DNA from: Gammaproteobacteria bacterium
GTDB taxonomy: Bacteria > Pseudomonadota > Gammaproteobacteria > JABCZS01
Reading direction: 5' to 3'
Assembly (NCBI GenBank): GCA_013289605.1
Contig: JABCZS010000001.1
Coordinates: 62,001 to 126,000 of the forward strand
Length of the DNA stretch: 64,000 nucleotides
The position numbers were made by a program, and so were the translations under genes. Under the pieces are notes generated by a model, which saw only the letters and a list, made by a program, of their open reading frames with translations, did no database searches and had not been told where the DNA came from. Shown here in pieces: positions 1 to 7,994 of this stretch; the stretch's first letter is position 1, and every line of letters begins with the position of its first letter.

Positions 1-1126
1 TAGCTTCTGCACTGCCTAGGATCTGATAACTGTGCTGATATTGATCCTGTAATTGGCTTGCTTGCGGCGTAAGCTCAGAGACTTGTGATTGCATGGCTTG
101 CCAGAGACGCTCATCTTCAGCCAACACGTGCTGCAATTCTTCAAACGATTCTTGGACTTGGGCTAAATCCATTTCAAGCTGACCTTGTCGCTCGCGTTGA
201 TACGCCAGGGTTTGCTCGCATTGAGACACTTCTGTTTTGCTACGGTAATAACGACTTTGCACATCTTGTAAACCCTCTTGCGCTTCTTCATAAGCTGCGC
301 GCGCAGTTTCAATTTCTGCATCCAGTTGCCGCATTTGGGCGATTTTCTTTTCTAATAAAATTTCTTGTTCAGCTAACACGCGCTGTTGCTGCGTCATGTC
401 TTCATCCAAACCACGCCAGGACAGCGCCAAATGTTCTGCGCTGACTTGACGCAAGGTGGTTTTTAATTCTTTATAAGTACGTGCCGCTTCGGCTTGTTTT
501 TCTAGCCGCACTAATTGTTTTTGCAACTCATCGCGTAAGTCGGTCAGACGTTCTAAATTTTCACGGGTATGGCGCAAACGCGTTTCGGTTTCACGGCGAC
601 GTTCTTTATATTTGGAAATGCCCGCCGCTTCTTCTAAGAAGATGCGTAAATCATCAGGCTTGGCTTCGATTAAACGAGAAATCATGCCTTGCTCGATGAT
701 GGCATAACTCCGTGCACCCAACCCTGTTCCTAAAAAAATATCGGTAATGTCTTTACGCCGGCAACGGGCATTATTTAAAAAGTAATTGGACTCACCGTCG
801 CGTCCGACATGACGCTTCACGGCAATTTCACTAAAGGCCGCATATTCGCCGCCTAAACGACCTTCTGCATTATCAAAAACTAATTCTACAGAGGCTTGGC
901 CGACGGGAGCACGCGCAACTGATCCGCTAAATATCACATCAGCCATGGATTCGCCACGCAATTGTTTGGCGGAAGATTCGCCCATGACCCAACGCACGGC
1001 ATCGATAATATTCGATTTACCGCATCCATTAGGACCTACGATCGCCACGCGGTTACTTCTTAGGTCTACCGAAGTCGGATCAACAAAGGATTTAAATCCC
1101 GCTAATTTGATTTTTTTAAGACGCAT
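1..1126 (-). CDS. smc: Chromosome segregation protein SMC, N-terminal part (gene runs off the window)
   Basis: The reading frame is open from the ATG at 1126 to the window edge, about 375 codons. The product starts MRLKKIKLAGFKSF and carries the SMC/ABC-type Walker A motif GPNGCGKSN near residue 32. After the ATPase head (a FLGTGLGARSY segment follows at about residue 135) the sequence becomes charged and Gln/Glu/Arg rich, matching the start of the long coiled coil. SMC proteins dimerise, bind ATP at the heads and compact and separate the chromosome with ScpA/ScpB. The hinge, second coiled coil and signature/Walker B half lie outside the window, so completeness cannot be judged. It points leftward, like the tRNA and uvrC blocks behind it. 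Identification is firm from the head domain. Confidence 0.95.
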   Translation of the reverse strand, partial: MRLKKIKLAGFKSFVDPTSVDLRSNRVAIVGPNGCGKSNIIDAVRWVMGESSAKQLRGESMADVIFSGSVARAPVGQASVELVFDNAEGRLGGEYAAFSEIAVKRHVGRDGESNYFLNNARCRRKDITDIFLGTGLGARSYAIIEQGMISRLIEAKPDDLRIFLEEAAGISKYKERRRETETRLRHTRENLERLTDLRDELQKQLVRLEKQAEAARTYKELKTTLRQVSAEHLALSWRGLDEDMTQQQRVLAEQEILLEKKIAQMRQLDAEIETARAAYEEAQEGLQDVQSRYYRSKTEVSQCEQTLAYQRERQGQLEMDLAQVQESFEELQHVLAEDERLWQAMQSQVSELTPQASQLQDQYQHSYQILGSAEA

Positions 1127-1239
1127 TTTTTAATCTACTACTGTAAAAATTTTAGCCTAGACAGATGGATCATTGTATATATGAATAAGTGCTAGTGTAG
1201 CATGAAAATAAATAAAGCAAGAATAGAAGAAGAGTGAAT

Positions 1240-1326
1240 TGCCCGGGGCCGGAGTCGAACCGGCACGGGAGATTAAGTCCCGAGGGATTTTAAGTCCCTT
1301 GCGTCTACCTATTCCGCCACCCGGGC
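1240..1326 (-). tRNA. tRNA-Leu (anticodon TAA)
   Basis: An 87-base cloverleaf with 7-bp acceptor stem (GCCCGGG at 1326-1320 with CCCGGGC at 1247-1241), anticodon TAA in the loop CTTAAAA, a long variable arm (class II) and a TTCGA T-loop. The discriminator base is A and no CCA is encoded. It is the last gene of a Gly-Cys-Leu cluster, the same order as glyW-cysT-leuZ of Escherichia coli. Confidence 0.96.
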
Positions 1327-1341
1327 GGGTGGAAATTTAAA

Positions 1342-1412
1342 AGGCTAGGAACGGAATCGAACCGATGTACGCGGCTTTGCAGGCCGCTGCATGACCACTC
1401 TGCCACCCAGCC
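1342..1412 (-). tRNA. tRNA-Cys (anticodon GCA)
   Basis: A 71-base cloverleaf with acceptor stem GGCTGGG (1412-1406) paired with CCTAGCC (1349-1343), one G-T pair included, anticodon loop CTGCAAA with anticodon GCA, and discriminator T (U73), which is typical of tRNA-Cys. CCA is not encoded. It sits 15 bases upstream of tRNA-Leu and 17 bases downstream of tRNA-Gly, so the three are likely one transcript. Confidence 0.96.
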
Positions 1413-1429
1413 GCGTGAACAAGGAAATT

Positions 1430-1502
1430 AGCGGGAGACGAGACTCGAACTCGCGACCCCAACCTTGGCAAGGTTGTGCTCTACCAACTGAGCTACTCCC
1501 GC
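1430..1502 (-). tRNA. tRNA-Gly (anticodon GCC)
   Basis: A 73-base cloverleaf with acceptor stem GCGGGAG (1502-1496) paired with CTCCCGC (1437-1431), D-loop AGTTGGTAGA, anticodon GCC and T-arm GTTCGAG. Discriminator T, CCA not encoded. First gene of the tRNA cluster, a few bases downstream of a strong promoter. Confidence 0.96.
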
Positions 1503-1511
1503 GGAGAGAGC

Positions 1512-1540
1512 AGTGTACGAAAACAGAACCCTGGTGTCAA
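1512..1540 (-). promoter_or_regulatory. Sigma-70 type promoter of the tRNA Gly-Cys-Leu cluster
   Basis: On the minus strand a perfect -35 box TTGACA (1540-1535) is followed by a 17-base spacer and a -10 box TACACT (1517-1512). The predicted transcript start would be near 1505, only a few bases before the 5' end of tRNA-Gly at 1502. The following CTCTCTCC is C/T rich rather than the G/C-rich discriminator usual for stringent control. Confidence 0.75.
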
Positions 1541-1569
1541 TAACAGAATAAATTAAATAGCCCACCTTA

Positions 1570-1814
1570 TTTTACTATTTAAGGCCGAAGGCCTGACCGT
1601 ATCTAGCCCAGGGTGTAGGCGCTCTTCGCGCCGTAACCCTGGGTAGGAGAAAAAAGAGAACAGCGCTGAAAGCGCGTAAGATTAAACTTTAAATATTTTT
1701 CTTGCGCGCTTACAGCGCTTGATTCTTATACTCATCCTACCCAGGGTTACGGCGCGAAGACGCGCCTACACCCTGGGCTAGATACGGTCAGGCCTTCGGC
1801 CTTAAATACTAAAA
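1570..1814. repeat. Long imperfect inverted repeat (palindromic element 1)
   Basis: The arm at about 1570-1648 reappears inverted at about 1733-1814 with only a few mismatches (for example GCCCAGGGTGTAGGCG on one side and CGCCTACACCCTGGGC on the other). The inner part also folds: AGCGCTGAAAGCGCG near 1662 pairs with CGCGCTTACAGCGCT near 1705. The whole 245 bases can therefore form one giant hairpin around an A/T-rich centre near 1690. No reading frame is visible. It lies between pgsA and the tRNA promoter. It resembles the palindromic dispersed repeats or MITE-like elements of intracellular Proteobacteria; copy number elsewhere cannot be seen from here. Confidence 0.85.
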
Positions 1815-1998
1815 TGAGTAACATCTCAATAACCCCGGGAAACAGGAAGTTATTTAGCTCCGTCATTGCGAGCCGTAGGCAAAGCAATCCAGGTTTAGAT
1901 GCTTGATTTAAAACCTGGATTGCAGCAAAGCTACGCTTCTCGCAATGACGGTGCTGGGTGTATTTTATTTCCTGGGGTTATTGAGAAGTTACTAAAAT
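1811..1998. repeat. Second inverted repeat element containing CGTCATTGCGAG
   Basis: The left arm (AAAATGAGTAACATCTCAAT, then AACCCC and CGTCATTGCGAG) is mirrored by the right arm (CTCGCAATGACG, then GGGGTTATTGAG and AGTTACTAAAAT), with the centre near 1904 inside AGATGCTTGATTTAAAACC. The CGTCATTGCGAG core with an AATCCAGGTTT inner stem is a widely seen dispersed palindrome in bacterial genomes. The element directly abuts the previous one, sharing the AAAATGAGTA boundary. No coding potential is visible. Confidence 0.85.
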
Positions 1999-2054
1999 AA
2001 AATGATTTATAACAAATTGCTTTTAAATAAAAATTCGTGTGGATTACTTAGCCC

Positions 2055-2118
2055 TGTCCCTCTCCTACACTTAACCTCTGATCTCTTTGAATAAAGATTT
2101 GGTAGTGGGAGAGGGGAC
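2055..2118. repeat. Short palindromic element (CCCTCTCC type)
   Basis: GTCCCTCTCCTACAC at 2055-2069 is mirrored by GTAGTGGGAGAGGGGAC at 2102-2118, giving a stem of about 15 bp with a 32-base loop. Third inverted-repeat element in the stretch between tRNA-Gly and pgsA, where no gene is seen. It could act as a terminator for pgsA, but the run of T expected after such a stem is not clear. Confidence 0.6.
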
Positions 2119-2164
2119 ATCTAACTAAATTTCTCTGCAATAATTAAAACATCCTCGTCAATCT

Positions 2165-2722
2165 CTATTGCGATTTCAAATGCGGCCAAGCGGCGCGTAG
2201 ATAGATGATCATGGTGTATAAAGTAAGAATGGCTGCGCTGTAGAGGAGTACGTAGGCTAGGATAATTAGTGAGGTGTATGGCAGTGTTTTAGCAATTAAT
2301 AAACACAATAAAGCAATCATCTGCAGAGCCGTCTTATATTTAGCGATATAAGTCACGGCCACTTGGGCGCGCAAAGATAATTCTGCCATCCATTCCCTCA
2401 AGGCCGAGACCACAATTTCACGGCAAATTATAATGGCTGCGGGTATCGTCAACCAGGCATCCGCATAAACCGAAACGATCAACACCAGCGCTATGGCGAC
2501 CATCAACTTATCCGCAACGGGATCTATAAAGGCGCCAAAGGCGGTGGTTTGGTGAAGTTTTCTTGCTAAATAGCCATCGACCCAATCCGTTATTGCGGCT
2601 ATGGCAAAAATAACCGCGCAGACTAAATATTGACCCGTGAACGGTAAATAAAAAACCAAGACAAATACGGGAAGTAACAGGATACGCAATAAAGTAAGTA
2701 AATTAGGTAAATTTAAATGCAT
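2165..2722 (-). CDS. pgsA: CDP-diacylglycerol-glycerol-3-phosphate 3-phosphatidyltransferase
   Basis: Inner-membrane enzyme that joins glycerol 3-phosphate to CDP-diacylglycerol, the committed step to phosphatidylglycerol and cardiolipin. The 185-residue product has the usual length and four or so hydrophobic segments. The CDP-alcohol phosphotransferase signature is visible at about residues 46-72: DWVDGYLAR, then GAFIDPVADKL, which supplies the conserved Asp residues for metal and CDP binding. It starts two bases after the uvrC stop codon, so it is the third gene of a uvrY-uvrC-pgsA transcript, the same arrangement as in enterobacteria and Legionella. Nothing odd is seen. Confidence 0.95.
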   Translation of the reverse strand: MHLNLPNLLTLLRILLLPVFVLVFYLPFTGQYLVCAVIFAIAAITDWVDGYLARKLHQTTAFGAFIDPVADKLMVAIALVLIVSVYADAWLTIPAAIIICREIVVSALREWMAELSLRAQVAVTYIAKYKTALQMIALLCLLIAKTLPYTSLIILAYVLLYSAAILTLYTMIIYLRAAWPHLKSQ

Positions 2723-2724
2723 AA

Positions 2725-4539
2725 CTAATCCTGATGGTGCAAAGCGTGATAAATTTGTTCTGCTAAAGCTTGACTGATGCCCGGTACTTTAGCAAGCATT
2801 TCTATGCTTGCAGCCTGCACTTCTTGCAAACCACCAAAATGGCGCAACAAAGTGCGCCTGCGCACGGGACCAAGTCCAGGAATTAACTCTAAACTGGATT
2901 CGCTGCGTGCTTGCAAGCGTTTTTTCCGGTGCGCGGTAATTGCAAACCGATGCGCTTCATCGCGTAGCGCTTCTAAAAGGTGCCGGCCTGTCACAGAGAC
3001 TTCACGGGTTTGGTAGTCATCGCCGACCATTTGCCAGAGGGTTTCCAAACCGCTTTTACGCGTAGTGTCTTTGCTGATAGACAATAAACAAATGTCCGTC
3101 AATTGCACTTCTTCCAGCACGTGTTGGGCCACACCCAACTGCCCTCGCCCACCATCAATCAAGATAATATCCGGCAATACGCCTTCATTAGTTTTGATCC
3201 GCGTGTAGCGTCGTGTTAAGACTTGCTGCAAGGCGGCATAATCATCGCCGGGCGTAATGCCAGTAATATTGTAACGGCGATAATCGGTTTTAATCGGTCC
3301 CGAGGGTCCAAATACGACACATGAAGCCACCGTGGCTTCCCCTAGGGTGTGACTGACATCAAAACATTCGATGCGTTGCGCGCTAGCGGGCAACCCTAAA
3401 TCATCTTGCAAGGCCGCAAAGCGCGCAGCCAGTGTGGCTTCACTGTGTAAGCGTTGTGCTAGCGCATTTTGTCCATTACGCTCAGCCATATTCAACCAAC
3501 GCAAACGCTCGCCCCGCACCGTGGTACGCACGCGGACCCGTGCTTTTGCATGCGCAGAGAGTGCTGCTTCGATTAATGCTTGTTCAGATAACACAATATT
3601 GGTAATCAATTGTTGCGGCGGTTTGATATCAATTTTCGTTAAATAGTGTTGACCTATAAATGCCATGAGCACATCTTCACAGGTATCAAGCGCAGAAATT
3701 TTAGGGAAAAAACTGCGTGATCCTAATAATTGCCCCTGTCTAATCATCACTAATTCTACGCACATAATGCCTTGTTGTTGCTGAACTACGACGACATCTT
3801 CACTGCTACTGCCACGCGTAATGTATTGTTGCGCTTGCACGATGCGCAGTTGCGCAATTTGATCCCGGTAATGGGCCGCACGTTCATAATCTTGCGCGCC
3901 CGCCGCCAAGTCCATTTTCTCGACTAATTCATGCATGACTTCTTCATCTTTTCCTTCTAAAAAAAGCAGCGCATGCTGAACGTCTTTGTTATAGGCTTCT
4001 TCACTGATCAAGCCTACACAAGGCGCGGTGCAACGTTTGATTTGATACTGTAAACACGGCCGCGTGCGGCTTTGAAAAAAACTATCGCGGCATTGACGCA
4101 ACAAAAATGTTTTTTGCAATAAGCGTAAACTGTTACGGGCGGCGCTGGCGTTTGGAAAGGGACCAAAAAATTGTCCCGATTTATCGGCACGTTTGCGCAC
4201 TAAATCCATGCGCGGAAAGGCATGTTTGCCAATAAAAATATACGGGTAAGATTTATCATCGCGTAATAAAATATTGTAACGCGGTTTTAAGCGTTTAATT
4301 AAATTACTTTCCAATAATAACGCATCGGTTTCTGTTTCCGTAAGCGTGATACTGATATCGTCTAATTGATTAAGAAATAATTGGGTTTTCGGATCAGGTG
4401 TGCCACGAAAATAACTGCTGACACGTTTTTTTAAGTTACGGGCTTTGCCGACATAAAGCGTAGTCCCCTTCGCATCTAACATTTGATAGACGCCGGGGGT
4501 GTGTGGAAGTGTAGTTAAAAAATTATTTAAATCTATCAC
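2725..4539 (-). CDS. uvrC: UvrABC excinuclease subunit C
   Basis: Makes the two incisions flanking a UvrA/UvrB-marked DNA lesion in nucleotide excision repair. The 604-residue product has all domains in order: GIY-YIG nuclease at the N terminus (PGVYQML, then LYVGKARNLKKR, for the 3' cut), the Cys cluster CRDSFFQSRTRPCLQYQIKRC-type segment around 155-175 interrupted as in the family, a UVR motif near 200-235 (DYERAAHYRDQI) that binds UvrB, the RNase H-like domain with ECFDVSHTLG (5' cut), and a C-terminal helix-hairpin-helix pair (IPGLGPVRRRTLL, then VPGISQALAEQI). The start codon is GTG at 4539 and overlaps the uvrY stop (GTGA), indicating translational coupling. Confidence 0.97.
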   Translation of the reverse strand: MIDLNNFLTTLPHTPGVYQMLDAKGTTLYVGKARNLKKRVSSYFRGTPDPKTQLFLNQLDDISITLTETETDALLLESNLIKRLKPRYNILLRDDKSYPYIFIGKHAFPRMDLVRKRADKSGQFFGPFPNASAARNSLRLLQKTFLLRQCRDSFFQSRTRPCLQYQIKRCTAPCVGLISEEAYNKDVQHALLFLEGKDEEVMHELVEKMDLAAGAQDYERAAHYRDQIAQLRIVQAQQYITRGSSSEDVVVVQQQQGIMCVELVMIRQGQLLGSRSFFPKISALDTCEDVLMAFIGQHYLTKIDIKPPQQLITNIVLSEQALIEAALSAHAKARVRVRTTVRGERLRWLNMAERNGQNALAQRLHSEATLAARFAALQDDLGLPASAQRIECFDVSHTLGEATVASCVVFGPSGPIKTDYRRYNITGITPGDDYAALQQVLTRRYTRIKTNEGVLPDIILIDGGRGQLGVAQHVLEEVQLTDICLLSISKDTTRKSGLETLWQMVGDDYQTREVSVTGRHLLEALRDEAHRFAITAHRKKRLQARSESSLELIPGLGPVRRRTLLRHFGGLQEVQAASIEMLAKVPGISQALAEQIYHALHHQD

Positions 4540-5189
4540 TGACCTTTCATATCATCAGTATCAAGCATACCATGGCGGATTGCCAAATGAGTGAGCTCAA
4601 CATCGCTGCTCACGCCTAGTTTTTCGAATAGACGGTAGCGATAACTGTTTACCGTTTTCGGACTTAAACATAATTTATCGGAAATATCTTGGACTTTAAC
4701 GCCGCTAGTGATCATTAACATCACTTGCAATTCACGCTCTGATAATGCATCAAACGGCAGCGCTTCTTTATCTGCAAAGTGTTTCAGCGCTAATTGTTGC
4801 GCGACTTCTGGACTTAAGTAACGTTGTCCGGCAAATACAGTGCGTATGGCTTGAACCATTTCGTCTAAGCTTGAGCCTTTAGTAATATACCCTGCAGCGC
4901 CTGCTTGTAATAATCGTGAGGGAAAAGGCTCTTCGCCGTAAACCGTCACGGCGATCACTTTGGTTTTAGGGGTGGTACGAAGGATTTTACGGGTGGCTTC
5001 TAAGCCCCCTATTCCGGGCATTTTGACATCCATCAGCACGACATCCGGTTTGAGCTCTTTAACGAGTTGGACCGCTTCTTCACCACTTCTTGCTTCACCC
5101 ACTACTTTAATACCTTTCACATCGCTTAATAAGCGCGTCATCCCGATACGGACCAGATCATGATCATCGACTAGTAATAAAGTAATCAA
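4536..5189 (-). CDS. uvrY: Two-component response regulator UvrY/GacA/LetA
   Basis: A 217-residue NarL-family regulator. Residues 1-120 are a receiver domain with acidic pocket VDDHD, phospho-acceptor Asp54 in VLMDVKMPG, Thr/Ser in AVTVYGEE and conserved Lys in YITKGSS. Residues 145-205 are a LuxR-type helix-turn-helix (LSERELQVMLMI, then ISDKLCLSPKTVNSYRYR). Adjacency to uvrC is diagnostic of the GacA/UvrY group; in Legionella the same protein is LetA, which with a LetS/BarA sensor drives small RNAs that titrate CsrA and controls the switch to the transmissive form (family knowledge). No sensor kinase or small RNA gene is seen nearby. The 240 bases upstream hold its promoter region but no box I could assign with confidence. 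Confidence 0.95.
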   Translation of the reverse strand: MITLLLVDDHDLVRIGMTRLLSDVKGIKVVGEARSGEEAVQLVKELKPDVVLMDVKMPGIGGLEATRKILRTTPKTKVIAVTVYGEEPFPSRLLQAGAAGYITKGSSLDEMVQAIRTVFAGQRYLSPEVAQQLALKHFADKEALPFDALSERELQVMLMITSGVKVQDISDKLCLSPKTVNSYRYRLFEKLGVSSDVELTHLAIRHGMLDTDDMKGQ

Positions 5190-5430
5190 GTTGCGTCTCT
5201 TTTGGTTATTTAACTTTCTGGGTTATAAGCGTACGGATTTATCTTCAATTTTAGCCTGATATCCTACAATCGCATAATACTCTCTCTCAAATTATTGTAG
5301 GGTCAATTTTAGGACAGTTTAAAGTAGCCTACTCCAGAAAACAAGATCTTGCGGGGCTTTATAATGGCTGTTGCGGGTTTAACCCTATTCAATCCGTTAG
5401 CGTTATTGCAGCCAGCTAGCTTTATAAATT

Positions 5431-7491
5431 CTAAGAATATTTCACTTTCTTGGGTTGGTGTTTTAGCTCACCTGCAGTGGCAATAATCTCTTGTTTAATT
5501 TTGTTGGATGCGTCACTCACAGTTGCCCTTTGGTTTACAGAGTCATAGGTGACGAGTTGATAATATCTGCACACCAGATCGGATAACTTCTCTAAACAGG
5601 TAGGCTGTGCATTTGCAGGAGAAAGTGAGGCTTGCATAGTGTGTAACAACTTTTTTGTGTCATCAATATCTTTGGCTAGCACAGTATTTAAAGCCGTAAT
5701 ATCATGCTTATAGCCGGCTACAGTCACTGATTTTGCCGCACTTTTTTGTATGTTTTCGAGTAACGCTTGTATTGCATTTAACCATGTGGCTAAGATCGGG
5801 TGCAGAGTCTTTGTATTCACGCTTGCAATCAGCGCTAAAGTCAGGGCAATCGTCCCCTGCTGATCTTCTGATGACGTCACTACATCTTGCACACCTTGCA
5901 TAATTTCGCTTAAATCCAAGTATTGATTAAGGATGACATTGATATTTTCGCTGGCCGCTTTCATTGAGCACAGTATAAATCGCTGTTTGAATACAATGCT
6001 TCTTTCACAACGCGTGATGTCATAGTCTAGCTTCTGGTCATTATCACGTGAGCGCTTTTTCGAGGGCAAAGCTATTTCTGCATTTAATCTGGCCAGTCTA
6101 TGTTTCAATTCTTCTAACTGTTGTTGATCTACTTCCAATCGTGCGCTTATTTGGCTAGCGACGGCATAAATACTATTGCGATCGCATTTGACAGGAGGTT
6201 CGTTAGCAATACTAGGCATTGCATTATTATTGCTATTGTTGTTAGCAGGAGCAGCAGAAGTATTGCTCGCTTGAGGTTTAGGCAACTCGACTGGAGATGG
6301 GGATCGGGCAAATCGATTTTCTCTGCCGGCTTGAGTCTCTGTGACATGTTGCCTTTTAAATACTGCTAGCCTTGCACCCAATCCTTCTCCTTCGCTGGAT
6401 TCGAGTAAGTCCCCCAGTTCTTTTAATTTAATCAGACGATCAAATTCAACTACATTATTTTTCGCCATCGCCTTTATTAATTGTTCGCGCAGTAGCCCTC
6501 GCGCAAGCGCTCTATTAGTCGCTTGAATCTGTTCGGCAGTAGCATCATCGTCTACGTCTCCATCGTCTATATCATCGAACTCTTCCAAATGAGGAAGATT
6601 AGGATGCTCAACCGTAGTCCCCTGCATGCCAAAAGGAGTCGTTAAGGTGTATTTACTCCCCACAATTGCTTGATTTGCTTGATACTGCTGAGCAGCATCT
6701 GGGAAAACATGTGTGTTGTCTGCGTCTTCATTCACGTCATTTTGCTTGGGATTACCCCCCAGTAGCGTGGTTAATATTTTATCCACTTCAGCCCAGGGAA
6801 TTTCCGCTTTAATATTTTGCGCATCCATAATTGCACTTAAATTTTGTCGTACAATCACATCAATGACGGCACGATTATTTTGATGATTAAAAGCCTCCTC
6901 AGGCAATGCAAACTCCACCAATGTGCTCCAATTGATTTTCGGTTGCGATAAGACGGGTGCACTCCGCTCATTCGCCTGTGCTTTATTAAAATAAGGTGTT
7001 ATACGTTTTATCAGATAAGTATTATTTGCCCGCTCTGCATAATCCAAAGCGGTTTGAGCAGGATGAGTCATAGTATTTGCGATATAAATAAATCTATCAG
7101 GCTCAGATGCAAGTAACACATCCACCGCTACGCAATCTTGTATACTAATAGCAAGTAACAGTGGCGTTTCACCATTCGCATTGACAGTTTTGAGTGCTTG
7201 CTGTGCACTTCTAGAATCAAATTCTAGTAAGGCCTGAGTAATAGAGGAACGACCCGATACCATCGCCCAATGCATGGGCGTATCGCCATTGTCATTAGTC
7301 GCCAAACTAGACTCATTTAGAAAAAGCGCTACTCGCACCAGGGTACCCCATCCCTGCTCGGATAATTGAAGATTTCCCAATTCCCCTTTAGCAACCCAAT
7401 GAAGTAAGCGATTACCGTTCTTATCAACGAGTCCATGTTGTTCAATATAGGAGTTTGCGTAAGCGAGTAGTGAATCAAAGTCTTCTTGCAT
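5431..7491 (-). CDS. Large ankyrin-repeat protein, candidate secreted effector
   Basis: The N-terminal 185 residues hold about four ankyrin-type repeats (NRLLHWVAKGELGNLQL, NGDTPMHWAMVSGRSSI, NGETPLLLAISIQD, QTALDYAERANN). After this come a strongly acidic stretch (EEFDDIDDGDVDDD, about 305-320), an Asn/Ser/Pro-rich linker near 405-435 and a predicted coiled coil (QQQLEELKHRLARLNAEI) followed by a basic PSKKRSRD patch near 480 that resembles a nuclear localisation signal. The C-terminal 200 residues are helical and unassigned. No signal peptide or membrane segment. The ATG at 7491 is preferred, with GGGAG 11 bases upstream, over a TTG 18 bases earlier: 686 residues. Ankyrin proteins of this build are often type IV effectors in Legionellales, but no export evidence is visible here. 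Confidence 0.8.
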   Translation of the reverse strand: MQEDFDSLLAYANSYIEQHGLVDKNGNRLLHWVAKGELGNLQLSEQGWGTLVRVALFLNESSLATNDNGDTPMHWAMVSGRSSITQALLEFDSRSAQQALKTVNANGETPLLLAISIQDCVAVDVLLASEPDRFIYIANTMTHPAQTALDYAERANNTYLIKRITPYFNKAQANERSAPVLSQPKINWSTLVEFALPEEAFNHQNNRAVIDVIVRQNLSAIMDAQNIKAEIPWAEVDKILTTLLGGNPKQNDVNEDADNTHVFPDAAQQYQANQAIVGSKYTLTTPFGMQGTTVEHPNLPHLEEFDDIDDGDVDDDATAEQIQATNRALARGLLREQLIKAMAKNNVVEFDRLIKLKELGDLLESSEGEGLGARLAVFKRQHVTETQAGRENRFARSPSPVELPKPQASNTSAAPANNNSNNNAMPSIANEPPVKCDRNSIYAVASQISARLEVDQQQLEELKHRLARLNAEIALPSKKRSRDNDQKLDYDITRCERSIVFKQRFILCSMKAASENINVILNQYLDLSEIMQGVQDVVTSSEDQQGTIALTLALIASVNTKTLHPILATWLNAIQALLENIQKSAAKSVTVAGYKHDITALNTVLAKDIDDTKKLLHTMQASLSPANAQPTCLEKLSDLVCRYYQLVTYDSVNQRATVSDASNKIKQEIIATAGELKHQPKKVKYS

Positions 7492-7515
7492 GGTGTGGTT
7501 TACTCCCAATCTCTT

Positions 7516-7640
7516 TTAAAATGATAATATATGGCAGCGGATAAAAAGATGTATGTTGCCATACTTAAACTGTTAATTCAAGAATTAGGTTTTTAAACCC
7601 CTAGAAATGGACCAATAGAAAATTCTTAATTTTTCCTTAA
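7516..7640. repeat. Direct repeat, copy A, upstream of the ankyrin gene
   Basis: About 120 bases that recur in the same orientation at 9235-9345. Shared blocks include TAAAATGATAA, ATGTATGTTG, CATACTTAAACTGT, AATTCAAG and AATTCTTAAT, with small indels between them. Copy A lies directly before the start of the leftward ankyrin gene, so it may include its promoter. The two copies flank the GT4 glycosyltransferase gene. Confidence 0.75.
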
Positions 7641-7819
7641 AGCTCAAGCAACAATAGTGATTAAGAAAAAACCATTTGCCCATCTCAAGATAAACAAGCC
7701 AAACGGTTTAATCACATTCTTGCCCTACCTTGGGAGGATGGCATAAAACGAATATTTGAGATCTGACCCCACACACTAGTATCACAATATCGGCGCATAT
7801 CTCGCGGTGAACTGCAATT

Positions 7820-7851
7820 GTGGATAATTGATTGCTTCATCAATTATCCAC
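7820..7851. other. Perfect 13-bp hairpin in a gene-free stretch
   Basis: GTGGATAATTGAT (7820-7832) and ATCAATTATCCAC (7839-7851) are exact inverted copies around the 6-base loop TGCTTC. No T-run follows on either strand, so a Rho-independent terminator is not supported. The surrounding stretch 7641-7994 has no gene; short protein-like open segments occur (for example a frame reading ISRGELQLWIIDCF at about 7796-7840), which may be scraps of a lost gene, but none can be named. Confidence 0.5.
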
Positions 7852-7994
7852 ATTTGGGCAAAATCCCAGTCGGTATAGGTGGCTAAAAAACCCAGTGAGC
7901 CTTATTGACATATCAATATAAGGGATATCATAATGCTTGATTTATCGCACCAGCAGGTCATATTCCACTTTCTGTTATCGAAAGGAATAATTCT

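Noticed and set aside
6121-6526. Several 60-82-codon frames opposite or alongside the large ankyrin gene
   Set aside because: They lie within the longer ankyrin reading frame, lack ribosome sites and show no recognisable domains.
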